Assembly (NCBI GenBank): GCA_038209155.1
Contig: JBBQYA010000054.1
Span: forward strand, 1-20,601
Length of the DNA: 20,601 nucleotides
Direction of reading: 5' to 3'
Origin: JBBQYA01 sp038209155
Lineage (GTDB): Bacteria; Bacteroidota; Bacteroidia; Sphingobacteriales; Sphingobacteriaceae
Shown: piece by piece, positions 1-8,501 of the stretch
Numbering within the stretch: position 1 is the first letter of the stretch
Layout: each line of letters begins with the position of its first letter
The notes under the pieces: generated by a model
What the model saw: the letters and a program-made list of their open reading frames with translations, nothing else
What the model was told of the DNA's origin: nothing
The model's database searches: none
Translations under genes and position numbers: made by a program

Positions 1-23
1 TTTAAAAAAATAAAAATTCTAAC

Positions 24-2372
24 CTATTGAACCATCACTCGAGCAGAATAAGTTCCATCTCCTAATCGGATTTGGATCGTATAAAGACCTTGAGCCATAT
101 TTGTTAAATCAATGTTCTCATTATAATTTCCAGTAAATGAATTTCTACTTTCCGTATAAACTTTCTGACCTAACATATTTACCACATTAATTTGTAAATC
201 TGATCTGTCTTCTGAATTCATAGATAAAGTAAACAATCCATTATTTGGGTTTGGAAATAAAAGAATACTTTTTGCAAATGCAGGGTTTTGGTTTAAACCT
301 GAAGTTCTAGTAATGTCTGGAACTAAACCATTTGGTCCACCTACAGTAGTATCAGCAGCACCGGCTCCTAAAACAAAAGTTCTATCACTTCCACCTTCAA
401 AACCAGAATTGCTAAATGTACTAATTCCTCTAGCAAAGAATTTATAAGCTACATTACCTGGAGGAATTACTCTTACAACACTGAAAATATTTGGATTAGC
501 AGTAGGAGCCATACGAACTCCTAATTGTCCACCAGAAATAGTTCCTGAAAATACTCTTGCATAAATAGAATCGCTTGGTACACTAAAACCAGCTGTAAGC
601 AAAGCAGTCATATCTGCAAGAAAAGTCACATTTCTACCTGTTGGAGGAATTATGTTAATCAAAGGAACAATAGGGCCGATTGTTGTGTCATTACCACTTG
701 TAAAAGTTCTATCATTACCCCCTTCAAATCCAGAATTTCCGAAATTAGATGATCCAAAGGCTCTAAATTTCCAAGCAACTGATGCTCCAATTGGTACTTG
801 ACGGATTATTTGGTAAATATTTGGATTGGCGGTTGGCGTCATTCTCCCACCGTCAGTACCACCAACTGGATTACCTTGAAAAATTAAAGCTTTTATACTA
901 TCCATTGTTGGACTAAAACCTGCTGCTAATAATGTAGTCATATCAGCTCTGAAAGTTACATTCGTAACTGTTGGAGCAATGATCGTAATTTGAGGAACAA
1001 TCGGTCCAATAGTAGTATCATTACCAGAAATAAAAGTTCTATTATTACCGGTTTCAAATCCAGAATTTCCGAAATTAGATGCTCCAAATGCTCTAAATTT
1101 CCATTCTACATTTACACCAATTGGTACCTGACGAACCACTTGATAAATACCTGGAGTAGCAGTAGGAGTCATTCTTACACCATCAACACCACCGATTGGA
1201 TTTCCTGCAAAGATTAATGCCTTAATACTATCGGTAGCTGGTTTAAATCCAGCAGCTATCAAAGCAGTCATATCTGCTTGAAAAGTTACTTCTGATACGA
1301 ATTTAGAAATACCTCCTACTGTTGCACTTGTGTTAAAACCTCCTGCATAACCTACAGATTGATTTAAAAATTTAACTGATGTGTATTGTTCTACATCAAT
1401 GTTTGTCCAAGTAGCACCATCATCTGTTGTTATAGCAGATCCAGGATTTGATTGTAATGCACTAACTGCTACATAAGTTCCAGCAGTTCCTGGGACGAAA
1501 GAAATATCCAATTTTGAAGATAAACCACCAGTTATTGCTGTATTTGGAGCACTCCAAGTAGCACCACCATCGCTAGTAGTTATATAACCTAAATTTACAC
1601 CTGTTGCTGCCACAGTTGCAGATACTATACCATTATTTGCATCCTTAAAAGCCATTGCACTCAATGACGAAGTGGCTAATGGAAATCCTGTAGCAGAAAC
1701 TGCCCAAGTCAATCCTTTATCAAAACTTCTATAAATTCTACTTTCTGAAGTACTGAACCAAACATTATTACCCGATGCGGTGAAATAATCAATAATTCCA
1801 AATTCATTTGCTAATGGAGCAGGAATATTGGCTTGAGGTACTCTTACCCATGTTGTTCCTCCGTTATTAGTGGTGTAAATTTCAAAATATGAATTGTTTG
1901 GGTCTCCCTGAGTTACTCCGTCGTTTGCATTAAACATGTGTACCCAATTACAAAATCCACCGGTACCTGGAGTAAAAGTTGCCGTAGATTGTCTTGTCCA
2001 AGTTACTCCATAATTGATAGTTCTGAAAACTCCACTTGCAGTTGCTCCTGTATTGTACAAACTTACGTAGGCAACAGAATCATTCACGGCAGAAACATTG
2101 GCTATTTCCAAAGTTGCGTTAATGCCTGCTCCTGCTACAGTTCTTGGTGTCCAAGTTTCACCACCATTTAAAGTGTACGTAATTTGCCTAACTCGAGCAC
2201 CTCCTCCAGAACCATCAATTGCACATGCGTAAGCAACATTTGCATTAACGATAGAAATATCTTGTATTCCTCTGAATTGTTGTGTAAATCCAGTATTTTG
2301 CTGAGCCCATTTTTGAGCCGAGACGCTTAATGCACTTATAAAAAGCGCCGTTATTAGTAAAATTTTTTTCAT
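24..2372 (-). CDS. T9SS-exported protein with Asp-box repeats and three tandem 110-aa modules
   Basis: A 782-residue secreted protein of unknown function. Residues 1-20 form a signal peptide (MKK, hydrophobic core, cut probably near SVSA-Q). Residues about 60-325 carry six Asp-box-like motifs (x-x-[DN]-x-G-x-T-W; e.g. SDGGATW at 267-273 and TDDGATW at 316-322), as in sialidase-type or photosystem-assembly-type beta-propellers. Residues 361-690 hold three consecutive modules starting at 361, 471 and 581, each opening with VTFxADMT and containing WKFRAFG or YKFFARG followed by NSGFE. The VTFxADM start resembles beta-sandwich, starch-binding-like modules often found in Bacteroidota secreted proteins; that fold is an inference. 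Residues about 703-782 are a type A T9SS sorting domain: LFPNPNNGLF, VVNMLGQKVY, QGLYTIQI and a C-terminal MVQ. The ATG start is followed directly by the signal peptide. It is divergent from dxs. I cannot assign a ligand or enzymatic role. Confidence 0.9.
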   Translation of the reverse strand: MKKILLITALFISALSVSAQKWAQQNTGFTQQFRGIQDISIVNANVAYACAIDGSGGGARVRQITYTLNGGETWTPRTVAGAGINATLEIANVSAVNDSVAYVSLYNTGATASGVFRTINYGVTWTRQSTATFTPGTGGFCNWVHMFNANDGVTQGDPNNSYFEIYTTNNGGTTWVRVPQANIPAPLANEFGIIDYFTASGNNVWFSTSESRIYRSFDKGLTWAVSATGFPLATSSLSAMAFKDANNGIVSATVAATGVNLGYITTSDGGATWSAPNTAITGGLSSKLDISFVPGTAGTYVAVSALQSNPGSAITTDDGATWTNIDVEQYTSVKFLNQSVGYAGGFNTSATVGGISKFVSEVTFQADMTALIAAGFKPATDSIKALIFAGNPIGGVDGVRMTPTATPGIYQVVRQVPIGVNVEWKFRAFGASNFGNSGFETGNNRTFISGNDTTIGPIVPQITIIAPTVTNVTFRADMTTLLAAGFSPTMDSIKALIFQGNPVGGTDGGRMTPTANPNIYQIIRQVPIGASVAWKFRAFGSSNFGNSGFEGGNDRTFTSGNDTTIGPIVPLINIIPPTGRNVTFLADMTALLTAGFSVPSDSIYARVFSGTISGGQLGVRMAPTANPNIFSVVRVIPPGNVAYKFFARGISTFSNSGFEGGSDRTFVLGAGAADTTVGGPNGLVPDITRTSGLNQNPAFAKSILLFPNPNNGLFTLSMNSEDRSDLQINVVNMLGQKVYTESRNSFTGNYNENIDLTNMAQGLYTIQIRLGDGTYSARVMVQ
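303..632 (-). repeat. Tandem module 3 (110 codons, diverged) of the T9SS protein
   Basis: Encodes residues 581-690. It keeps VTFLADMTALL, DSI, RMAPTANPNI and NSGFEGGxDRTF. It replaces ALIFxGNPxGG with ARVFSGTISGG and WKFRAFG with YKFFARG, and it carries an altered end (GAADTTVGGPNG) before the linker to the sorting domain. It is the oldest or least homogenised copy. Confidence 0.8.
633..962 (-). repeat. Tandem module 2 (110 codons) of the T9SS protein
   Basis: Encodes residues 471-580 and is the closest relative of module 1. The stretch around NFGNSGFE is almost identical at DNA level (roughly 730-790 against 1060-1120), which points to a recent duplication or homogenisation. Confidence 0.9.
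963..1292 (-). repeat. Tandem module 1 (110 codons) of the T9SS protein
   Basis: Encodes residues 361-470, the first of three modules with an exact 330-bp period. It shares VTFxADMT, DSIKALIFxGNP, RMTPTA, RQVPIG, WKFRAFG, FGNSGFE and GNDTTIGPIVP with module 2. At DNA level 97 of 120 positions match between 1021-1140 and 691-810, counted by eye. Confidence 0.9.
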
Positions 2373-2500
2373 GACTGTTAAGTTTTAAATTTGTTAAATG
2401 TAGTACTAAATGAACTAAATAAAAAAAACTTTTGTTTTTTATCATCAATTTCCTTTTTCATTCGTTACGTATTTATCAAAAATTTTAAGTTTAGAATGTT

Positions 2501-2533
2501 TTAGCAGAAAATGCACGCAAATTTTTACCTTTG
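2501..2533 (+). promoter_or_regulatory. Bacteroidota-type promoter of dxs
   Basis: TACCTTTG at 2526-2533 is a perfect match to the Bacteroidota -7 consensus TAnnTTTG. TTAG at 2501-2504, 21 nt upstream, is a near match to the -33 TTTG/TTG element. Transcription would start near 2540, giving a leader of about 20 nt. The A-rich leader has no Shine-Dalgarno sequence, as is common in this phylum. Confidence 0.6.
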
Positions 2534-2559
2534 AAATCAATAAAAAAAATAAAATTCTT

Positions 2560-4479
2560 ATGCAACTTAAGTCCGGAAAACTATTAGAAAGCATTTCTAA
2601 CCCAACAGATTTGCGGGCTCTTCCCGAAGAACAATTAGTAGAACTCTGCGAAGAGCTTCGTCAATATATCATAGACGTGGTTTCAGTAAATGGTGGCCAC
2701 TTTGCTGCTAGTTTGGGTGTTGTAGAATTAACGGTAGCATTACATTATGTATTTAATACTCCTACAGACCAATTGGTTTGGGATGTTGGGCATCAAGCTT
2801 ATGGGCACAAAATTCTAACCGGAAGAAGAGAAAATTTTCACACTAATAGGATTTATAAAGGAATAAGTGGATTTCCGAAACGGGAAGAAAGTATTTACGA
2901 TACTTTTGGAGTAGGTCATTCATCTACTTCTATTTCTGCTGCATTAGGAATGGCAGTGGCTTCTCATTATAAAAAAGAAGACGAAAAACAACATATCGCT
3001 GTAATTGGCGATGGTGCTATGACTGCTGGTTTAGCTTTTGAAGGTTTGAACCATGCAGGTGTAGAAAACACCAATCTATTGGTCATTTTGAATGACAATT
3101 GCATGGCTATAGATCCAAATGTGGGTGCTTTGAAAGAATATTTAACGGATATTACCACATCAGAAACCTACAATAAGGTAAGGGAAGATGTTTGGAAACT
3201 TTTGGGAGTGATCAGTAAATTTGGTCCAAATGCACAACAAATAGTTAAAAAAGTAGAAAAAGGAATTAAAGGAACTTTACTTAAAAACAGTAATCTTTTT
3301 GAATCGCTAAAATTTAGATATTTCGGGCCAATAGATGGACATGATGTAAATCATTTAGTAAAAGTATTGGAAGATTTGAAAAACATTCCAGGTCCAAAAA
3401 TTCTACACTGCGTTACTGTAAAAGGAAAAGGATACGATTTAGCAGAAAAAGATCAAACTAAATGGCATGCTCCTGGCCTTTTTGATAAAATAACTGGAGA
3501 AATAAAAAAATCTACTTTTTCTAAACCCCAACCTCCAAAATATCAAGATGTATTTGGAAATACTTTAGTAGAACTTGCAGAAAAAAATCCTAAAATAATG
3601 GGAATTACTCCTGCTATGCCTTCTGGTTGCTCTTTAAATATTATGATGAAAGCAATGCCAGAAAGAGCTTTTGATGTAGGTATTGCTGAGCAACATGCAG
3701 TCACTTTTTCTGCAGGATTAGCTACCCAAGGTCTAATTCCTTTTTGCAATATTTATTCTACGTTTATGCAAAGAGCTTATGACCAAATGATACATGATGT
3801 AGCTATTCAGAAACTAAATGTGGTTTTTTGTTTAGATAGAGCAGGATTTGCAGGTGCAGATGGAGCAACTCATCATGGAGCTTATGATTTGGCTTATATG
3901 AGATGTATTCCAAACATGATTGTTTCTGCACCCATGAATGAGGAAGAATTAAGAAATTTAATGTACACGGCTCAGCAAGATAATATGGGCCCTTTTGCTA
4001 TCAGGTACCCAAGAGGAAATGGTGTGATGGTAGAATGGAAAACAGAAATGAAGGCTGTAAAAATTGGAACAGGAAGAAAGATTTCTGATGGTGAAGAGAT
4101 TGCTATTTTATCCATCGGTTCTATTGGAAACGAGGTGGTAAAAGCTTGTGAAATATTAAAAGAAGATGGTTTCTTTCCAGCACATTACGATTTAAGATTT
4201 GTGAAACCATTAGATAAAAATCTTTTGCATGAAGTTTTTACTCAATACAAAAAAGTAATTACGGTAGAAGATGGTTGTATTATGGGTGGAATGGGATCGG
4301 CCATTTTAGAATTTATGGCTGATCATAATTATCAAGCTCAAGTAATTAGATTAGGAATACCTGATGAATTTATTGAACATGGAGAGCAGCAAGAATTGTT
4401 TGTAGAGGCAGGATATGATGCGGAAGCCATTGTAAATAAAGTAAAAGAAATGGTTGATCTTGGGGTAGTTGTGAGCTAA
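2560..4479 (+). CDS. dxs: 1-deoxy-D-xylulose-5-phosphate synthase
   Basis: DXS condenses pyruvate and glyceraldehyde 3-phosphate into 1-deoxy-D-xylulose 5-phosphate with thiamine diphosphate (ThDP). It is the first step of the cytosolic MEP pathway to isoprenoids, including the undecaprenyl carrier used by the neighbouring polysaccharide genes. The protein has 639 residues, normal for the family (about 620-640). The N-terminal ThDP domain has NGGHFAASLGVVELT (His47), WDVGHQAYGHKILTGR (His78), GVGHSS, and the ThDP/Mg motif GDGAM (150-154) to NDN (178-180). GPIDGHD lies at 257-262. The pyrimidine-binding domain has DVGIAEQHAV with the catalytic Glu377, then DRAGFAGADGATHHG (426-440). The C-terminal transketolase domain is intact. 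The ATG is supported by the well-placed promoter. The gene is convergent with the polysaccharide locus, with only 54 bp between the two stops, and divergent from the T9SS gene. Confidence 0.97.
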   Translation: MQLKSGKLLESISNPTDLRALPEEQLVELCEELRQYIIDVVSVNGGHFAASLGVVELTVALHYVFNTPTDQLVWDVGHQAYGHKILTGRRENFHTNRIYKGISGFPKREESIYDTFGVGHSSTSISAALGMAVASHYKKEDEKQHIAVIGDGAMTAGLAFEGLNHAGVENTNLLVILNDNCMAIDPNVGALKEYLTDITTSETYNKVREDVWKLLGVISKFGPNAQQIVKKVEKGIKGTLLKNSNLFESLKFRYFGPIDGHDVNHLVKVLEDLKNIPGPKILHCVTVKGKGYDLAEKDQTKWHAPGLFDKITGEIKKSTFSKPQPPKYQDVFGNTLVELAEKNPKIMGITPAMPSGCSLNIMMKAMPERAFDVGIAEQHAVTFSAGLATQGLIPFCNIYSTFMQRAYDQMIHDVAIQKLNVVFCLDRAGFAGADGATHHGAYDLAYMRCIPNMIVSAPMNEEELRNLMYTAQQDNMGPFAIRYPRGNGVMVEWKTEMKAVKIGTGRKISDGEEIAILSIGSIGNEVVKACEILKEDGFFPAHYDLRFVKPLDKNLLHEVFTQYKKVITVEDGCIMGGMGSAILEFMADHNYQAQVIRLGIPDEFIEHGEQQELFVEAGYDAEAIVNKVKEMVDLGVVVS

Positions 4480-4509
4480 ATTATTTTAATAGAAATCTAA
4501 TTCAGAAAG

Positions 4510-4536
4510 AAAAAACTATAAAGCTTTATCATCTTA
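4510..4536 (-). terminator. Possible weak terminator at the 3' end of the polysaccharide locus
   Basis: Just after the WecA-like stop (minus strand) lies a perfect 12-bp palindrome, ATAAAGCTTTAT (4518-4529), followed by a T6 run on the minus strand (4510-4515). An overlapping alternative stem pairs CTTTA with TAAAG. The stems are AT-rich and short, so termination strength is doubtful. On the plus strand no T-run follows, so it does not look like a dxs terminator. Confidence 0.25.
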
Positions 4537-5682
4537 AAGTAATGATTTCAACCAGAGTCGCATATTAAAAAATAAGCTAGAATTGTCTGAATGGTTTTTA
4601 AACTCTGGTTTTACAGCTACACTTGTCTTTTTAAATAAGGAAAAGCTAACTACAGTATTGCAAAACATTGCTGTAAAAAGTACAATCAACATCAAATTTA
4701 AATTTCCTAAGTGTTGTAAAAAAAGTGCTTCAATAATAACTACAATATTAAAAAAGAACAAAATAAGACTAGTAGGACCGTGAGATAGTCCTAGTTTCAC
4801 TAAACGATGGTGAATATGGTTACTGTCTGCTTTGAAAGGAGAATTCACTTTCATGATTCTAATAATAAATATTCTAAGGGTATCGAATAAGGGAACGATT
4901 AAAATTGCAATCATCAAGGCTGGTGCAGATACAATACGAACAAACTGATAAGAGTTGGTAGTGTAAACTTGATTGAGCTGAATAAATTTTATGGAAAGTA
5001 CTGCTATCAAAAAACCAATAACTAATGCACCTGTATCACCCATAAAGATTTTGGCTGGAGAATAATTGAAGAATAAAAAACCCAAACAACAGCCAGAAAT
5101 AGCAAAAGAAACCATTGAAATTCCAGTTTGCCCCATTTGAAAAAACAAAAAACCCAAAACACTGGTAACCAACATACCAGTAAGACCTGCTAAACCATCT
5201 ATACCATCTATTAAATTAAAAGAATTGGTGATAACGATGATGGTAACAATCGTCAATAAACAACTATAAGCATAAGGAATTGTAAGAATATTTAAAATTC
5301 CATACATATTATCTAAGCGAATATCGGTGAAAAAGAAAATAATGCATCCTGCCAAAATTTGAGCAATAAATTTTTTTGTTGGAGATATGGCTATGATGTC
5401 ATCTTTTAAGCCAATTGCAAATACAATAATCAAAGCAGCTACAATATAATTCCAACTTTCGAAAATAGAATTGTCTATAAATAAAGAAGTTGAGAATAGA
5501 AAAGAGCAAAAAATCGCTAAGCCTCCTAAATTTGGAATGCTCTCCGCATGTACTTTCCGATGACCTGGATCATCATGCAAATTCTTGGCAATAGCAATCT
5601 TAATTACAGGCGGAATCACCAAATAGACTACCGAAAAGGAAAGAAAAAAAATGGATATATTGTAAATTACCTCGGGTGACAT
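4534..5682 (-). CDS. WecA/MraY-like polyprenyl-phosphate HexNAc-1-phosphate transferase
   Basis: An integral membrane phosphoglycosyltransferase of 382 residues. Family members move a HexNAc-1-phosphate from UDP-sugar to undecaprenyl phosphate at the inner membrane, starting O-antigen, capsule or teichoic-type glycans. Visible motifs are DDPGHRKVHAESIPNLGG (37-54), the Asp pair GLKDD (91-95), NLIDGIDGLAG (156-166) with the metal/substrate Asp residues, FMGDTGAL (213-220), and the cytosolic HIHHRL loop (289-294), all as in WecA/TagO/WbpL. About ten hydrophobic segments alternate with these loops. It is the last gene of the minus-strand run, 49 bp beyond the GT2 gene. Peptidoglycan MraY is less likely because the RKVHxxxxPxxGG and HIHHRL signatures are WecA-type. 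It may start this locus' glycan, compete with the PglC-like enzyme, or serve another glycan. Confidence 0.88.
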   Translation of the reverse strand: MSPEVIYNISIFFLSFSVVYLVIPPVIKIAIAKNLHDDPGHRKVHAESIPNLGGLAIFCSFLFSTSLFIDNSIFESWNYIVAALIIVFAIGLKDDIIAISPTKKFIAQILAGCIIFFFTDIRLDNMYGILNILTIPYAYSCLLTIVTIIVITNSFNLIDGIDGLAGLTGMLVTSVLGFLFFQMGQTGISMVSFAISGCCLGFLFFNYSPAKIFMGDTGALVIGFLIAVLSIKFIQLNQVYTTNSYQFVRIVSAPALMIAILIVPLFDTLRIFIIRIMKVNSPFKADSNHIHHRLVKLGLSHGPTSLILFFFNIVVIIEALFLQHLGNLNLMLIVLFTAMFCNTVVSFSLFKKTSVAVKPEFKNHSDNSSLFFNMRLWLKSLL

Positions 5683-5731
5683 GTTTTTGATAAGAAAAAT
5701 AATATTTGCAAATTGACTAAACTTCTATGAA

Positions 5732-6484
5732 TTATATATTAATAAAATGTAAATATTGAATTATTTTTCTTGCAGGCTTCAAGAATAGCGTAAACCAATA
5801 GGGTTTCAACTCATTATCTTTCCATGCTTTTCTATCTTCCATATTTGCATTTATTCTGTTTTTAATTGAACTATTACTTGCTCCACCTACTCTCATTTTT
5901 ACAATAACTCTATTTAAATATACAGCAGAACATTCATTTTTATAAAAAATCCTTAACATCAGTTCGTAATCAGCAGCTGTTTTATAATCTAAGCGATACA
6001 TTCCAAAGTTTTCATATATTTTTTTCTTAATAAATAAAGTTGGATGTGGAAGCATCCATCCATATTTAAAATTAGTGAAATTAAACTCACCCGATTTCCA
6101 TTTTCTAATTACTTTGTGTGTGTTTAATTCATTTACGTAATCTAAATCAGCATAAATTGCATCTTTTTCTTCTATCTTATTTACTATTTCAGAAACTACC
6201 TTTTCATTTAAAAATAAATCCCCTGCATTCAAAATTCCTATTAACTCCCCAGTTGCCAACTTTATTCCTTTATTCATTGCATCATACATTCCTTCGTCTT
6301 TTTCGGAAATAATGCAGTCAATTTTCGAGTTGTATTTATTTACAATTTCTACTGTTGAATCATTCGAACCTCCATCAATTAGAAGATACTCTAAATCGTT
6401 GAAATCTTGTGAAAGAACGGATTGTATGGTTTCTTCTATATGTTTTTCAGCATTATAACAAACAGTAATAATAGAAACTTTCAC
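5732..6484 (-). CDS. Family 2 glycosyltransferase (WcaA/WcaE-like)
   Basis: A 250-residue GT-A glycosyltransferase. The N-terminus KVSIITVCYNAEKHI (2-16), IDGGSNDST (36-44) and SEKDEGMYDAMNKGI (60-74) form the nucleotide-sugar site. LNAGD (85-89) sits where the metal-binding DXD-like motif occurs, and LPHPTLF and AADYELMLR follow in the acceptor half. This resembles colanic-acid type GT2 enzymes that act on the cytosolic face of the lipid-linked repeat unit; donor and acceptor are unknown. The start is GTG (codon at 6482-6484), chosen because the family N-terminus begins there and an in-frame TAA, the stop of the dehydratase gene, lies only 9 nt upstream. No strong ribosome-binding site is visible, so translation is probably coupled to the dehydratase gene. 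Confidence 0.88.
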   Translation of the reverse strand: MKVSIITVCYNAEKHIEETIQSVLSQDFNDLEYLLIDGGSNDSTVEIVNKYNSKIDCIISEKDEGMYDAMNKGIKLATGELIGILNAGDLFLNEKVVSEIVNKIEEKDAIYADLDYVNELNTHKVIRKWKSGEFNFTNFKYGWMLPHPTLFIKKKIYENFGMYRLDYKTAADYELMLRIFYKNECSAVYLNRVIVKMRVGGASNSSIKNRINANMEDRKAWKDNELKPYWFTLFLKPARKIIQYLHFINI

Positions 6485-6493
6485 TTCAAAAAA

Positions 6494-8437
6494 TTACCGA
6501 ATTGGCTGCTCTATATTAGTTTTTTCATCCAATTCTTCAAACACCGAATTATTGCTAATAAATTCAGGAACAATGTTTTTCATCAATTGAACTACTTGTT
6601 TTTCATGATATGTTTTTGCTTCATTTATTAAATCTATTATTTGTTTATTAATGGTTTTCAAATGGTATTCTCGAACTTTAGCAATCAAAATTTTTGAATT
6701 ATGAGTTGGAACCGTATTTTCTAGATTGTTTAATAATTCTTCGTAAAGCTTTTCTCCGGGTCTGAGACCAGTGAAAGTTATTTCGATATCCTTATTAGGT
6801 GTAAAACCAGAAAGTCGAATCATTTTTTTTGCTAATTCAAGTATTTTCACCGACTTACCCATGTCGAAAATAAATATTTCTCCCCCTTTGCCCATGCATC
6901 CAGCTTCTAAAACTAATTGACAAGCCTCTGGAATAGTCATGAAATATCGTGTAATTTCTGGGTGAGTGACCGTAACTGGTCCTCCTTTTGCAATTTGTTC
7001 TTTAAATCTTGGAATCACAGAGCCATTAGATCCCAGAACATTACCAAATCGGGTGGTTATAAATTTGGGAATTCTTTTATTTTTACTAACTAATAAGGAT
7101 GCTTGCAAAAATGTATCATCATATTCATTATTCAATGCTTGAATATAAATTTCTGCAATTCGCTTAGAGGCTCCCATTACATTGGATGGATTTACAGCTT
7201 TGTCTGTGGAAATCATCACAAACTTAGTACTTCCATATTCAATGCATAAATCTGCAATGATTTTTGTTCCTAAAATATTGGTTAAAACTGCCTCGCTAGG
7301 ATTATTCTCCATCAATGGAACATGCTTATAGGCAGCAGCATGATAAACAAAATTCGGTTTGTACAATGAAAACAATTGATTCATACGTCTCTCATTGCGC
7401 ACATCTCCAATAAAAATTTGATAATTAGTTTTTAAATTGTTTTCTTGAAATTCTAGTTCTAAATCATATAAAGCAGTTTCGGATTGATCACATAAAATAA
7501 TCATATCTGGATTAAAAAGTGCAACCTGTCTAACCAGTTCACTTCCAATAGAACCTGCTGCGCCAGTTATTAAGACTCTTTTGCCTTGCAGTTGCTCATT
7601 AATATGTTCATTGTCAATTACTATTGCAGCTCTATCCAATAATTCTTCAATATTTATGGTTCTGATTTGTTTTGATCTTAATTCACCATTAATCCACCTA
7701 CTTACCGGTGGCACATTTAAAACCTTAATATTGTTGGCTAAACAGGTATCTACAATTTCAATCTTTCTAAGTGATGGTAGATCTTGAATAGATATAATTA
7801 ATTCATCTATTGCATGTTCTTTAATTAGATATTCCAGACCTTTTTTAGTATTATAAATTTTAATACCTTCTAATATTTTATCTCCTTTTCGTTCATCATC
7901 ATCTAGAAAAGCAACCACTTTCATATTCGATTCAAAATCTTGATCCAATGCTCTTTTGGTGATAATTCCAGATTGACCTGCTCCAAAGATGATCACATTC
8001 TTCTTATCAAAGTTTAAATTTTTGATATAAATAAAAAGCGTTTTCACGATCATACGGTAAGCCAACAAAAGTAAAAAAGTTGTTAAAGCACTAATAATAA
8101 GAATAGAAAGCGGAACCACAAAGAGTAAATCAAAGGTTTTGGCGATAATATTTAAAACACCTAAAGAAATGGTGCTTACAATAACAGCAAAGAGAATTCT
8201 TACAGAATCTTGGGTACTGGTGTATCTTATTATACCTGCGTAAGTTCTAAAAATGGAGAAAACAATAGAATAAACAATGACGGTGAAGGCAACCGATTTT
8301 GCCAAATCATCCTGTAAAAAACTGCTAATGCTAAAATTAAAACGCAATAAATAACCAGTTACCACTGCAATAGCGCAACAAATAACATCAAGCAGAAAAA
8401 TGATCCAACGAGGTACGATATTTATTCTAGAAAGCAC
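6494..8437 (-). CDS. WbpM/PglF/FlaA1-like membrane UDP-GlcNAc 4,6-dehydratase
   Basis: A 647-residue long-form nucleotide-sugar 4,6-dehydratase. The family converts UDP-GlcNAc to a UDP-4-keto-6-deoxy-HexNAc, precursor of bacillosamine, QuiNAc, FucNAc and similar sugars. Four membrane segments fall at about 11-31, 47-63, 81-98 and 103-128. A Rossmann-like regulatory domain follows (FGAGQSG, 151-157), then the catalytic SDR domain with GAAGSIGSE (292-300), ISTDKAVNPSNVMGASK (409-425) and RPGEKLYEEL. The YxxxK tyrosine is replaced by Met (M421xxxK425), as is characteristic of WbpM/PglF. The start is GTG at 8435-8437, with no good ATG nearby; the first membrane helix follows directly. It lies 64 bp after the aminotransferase gene, a gap that contains a candidate promoter. 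Adjacent PglE- and PglC-like genes support a bacillosamine-type product. Confidence 0.93.
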   Translation of the reverse strand: MLSRINIVPRWIIFLLDVICCAIAVVTGYLLRFNFSISSFLQDDLAKSVAFTVIVYSIVFSIFRTYAGIIRYTSTQDSVRILFAVIVSTISLGVLNIIAKTFDLLFVVPLSILIISALTTFLLLLAYRMIVKTLFIYIKNLNFDKKNVIIFGAGQSGIITKRALDQDFESNMKVVAFLDDDERKGDKILEGIKIYNTKKGLEYLIKEHAIDELIISIQDLPSLRKIEIVDTCLANNIKVLNVPPVSRWINGELRSKQIRTINIEELLDRAAIVIDNEHINEQLQGKRVLITGAAGSIGSELVRQVALFNPDMIILCDQSETALYDLELEFQENNLKTNYQIFIGDVRNERRMNQLFSLYKPNFVYHAAAYKHVPLMENNPSEAVLTNILGTKIIADLCIEYGSTKFVMISTDKAVNPSNVMGASKRIAEIYIQALNNEYDDTFLQASLLVSKNKRIPKFITTRFGNVLGSNGSVIPRFKEQIAKGGPVTVTHPEITRYFMTIPEACQLVLEAGCMGKGGEIFIFDMGKSVKILELAKKMIRLSGFTPNKDIEITFTGLRPGEKLYEELLNNLENTVPTHNSKILIAKVREYHLKTINKQIIDLINEAKTYHEKQVVQLMKNIVPEFISNNSVFEELDEKTNIEQPIR

Positions 8438-8467
8438 GGTTTAGTTTTTAGAGTAATGGTTTATTTA

Positions 8468-8500
8468 CAAATATTTACTTCATAAAAATAAGGTTGCAAA
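8468..8500 (-). promoter_or_regulatory. Candidate internal promoter for the dehydratase-GT2-WecA genes
   Basis: On the minus strand TTTG (8500-8497) is followed after 21 nt by AATATTTG (8475-8468), a 7/8 match to TAnnTTTG. Spacing is the same 21 nt as at the dxs promoter, and the distance to the start codon (30 nt) is similar to that of dxs (26 nt). It sits in the 64-bp gap between the aminotransferase and dehydratase genes, so the last three genes could be expressed independently of the long upstream transcript. Confidence 0.45.
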
Positions 8501-8501
8501 C

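Noticed and set aside
303..1292. Regular repeats that might look like a CRISPR or satellite array.
   Set aside because: The 330-bp period is in frame, protein-coding and conserved at residue level; there are no short identical repeats with unique spacers.
3094..3150. The DXS ThDP loop reads NDNCMAIDPNVGAL instead of the more familiar NDNEMSIS form.
   Set aside because: The NDN metal motif is intact and this wording appears normal for Bacteroidota DXS, so no altered activity is implied.
6485..6496. The dehydratase and the following GT2 are in the same frame, separated only by TAA and three codons, so they might be a broken fusion.
   Set aside because: Both proteins have complete family-typical ends, the GTG start fits the GT2 N-terminus exactly, and same-frame spacing is expected one time in three.
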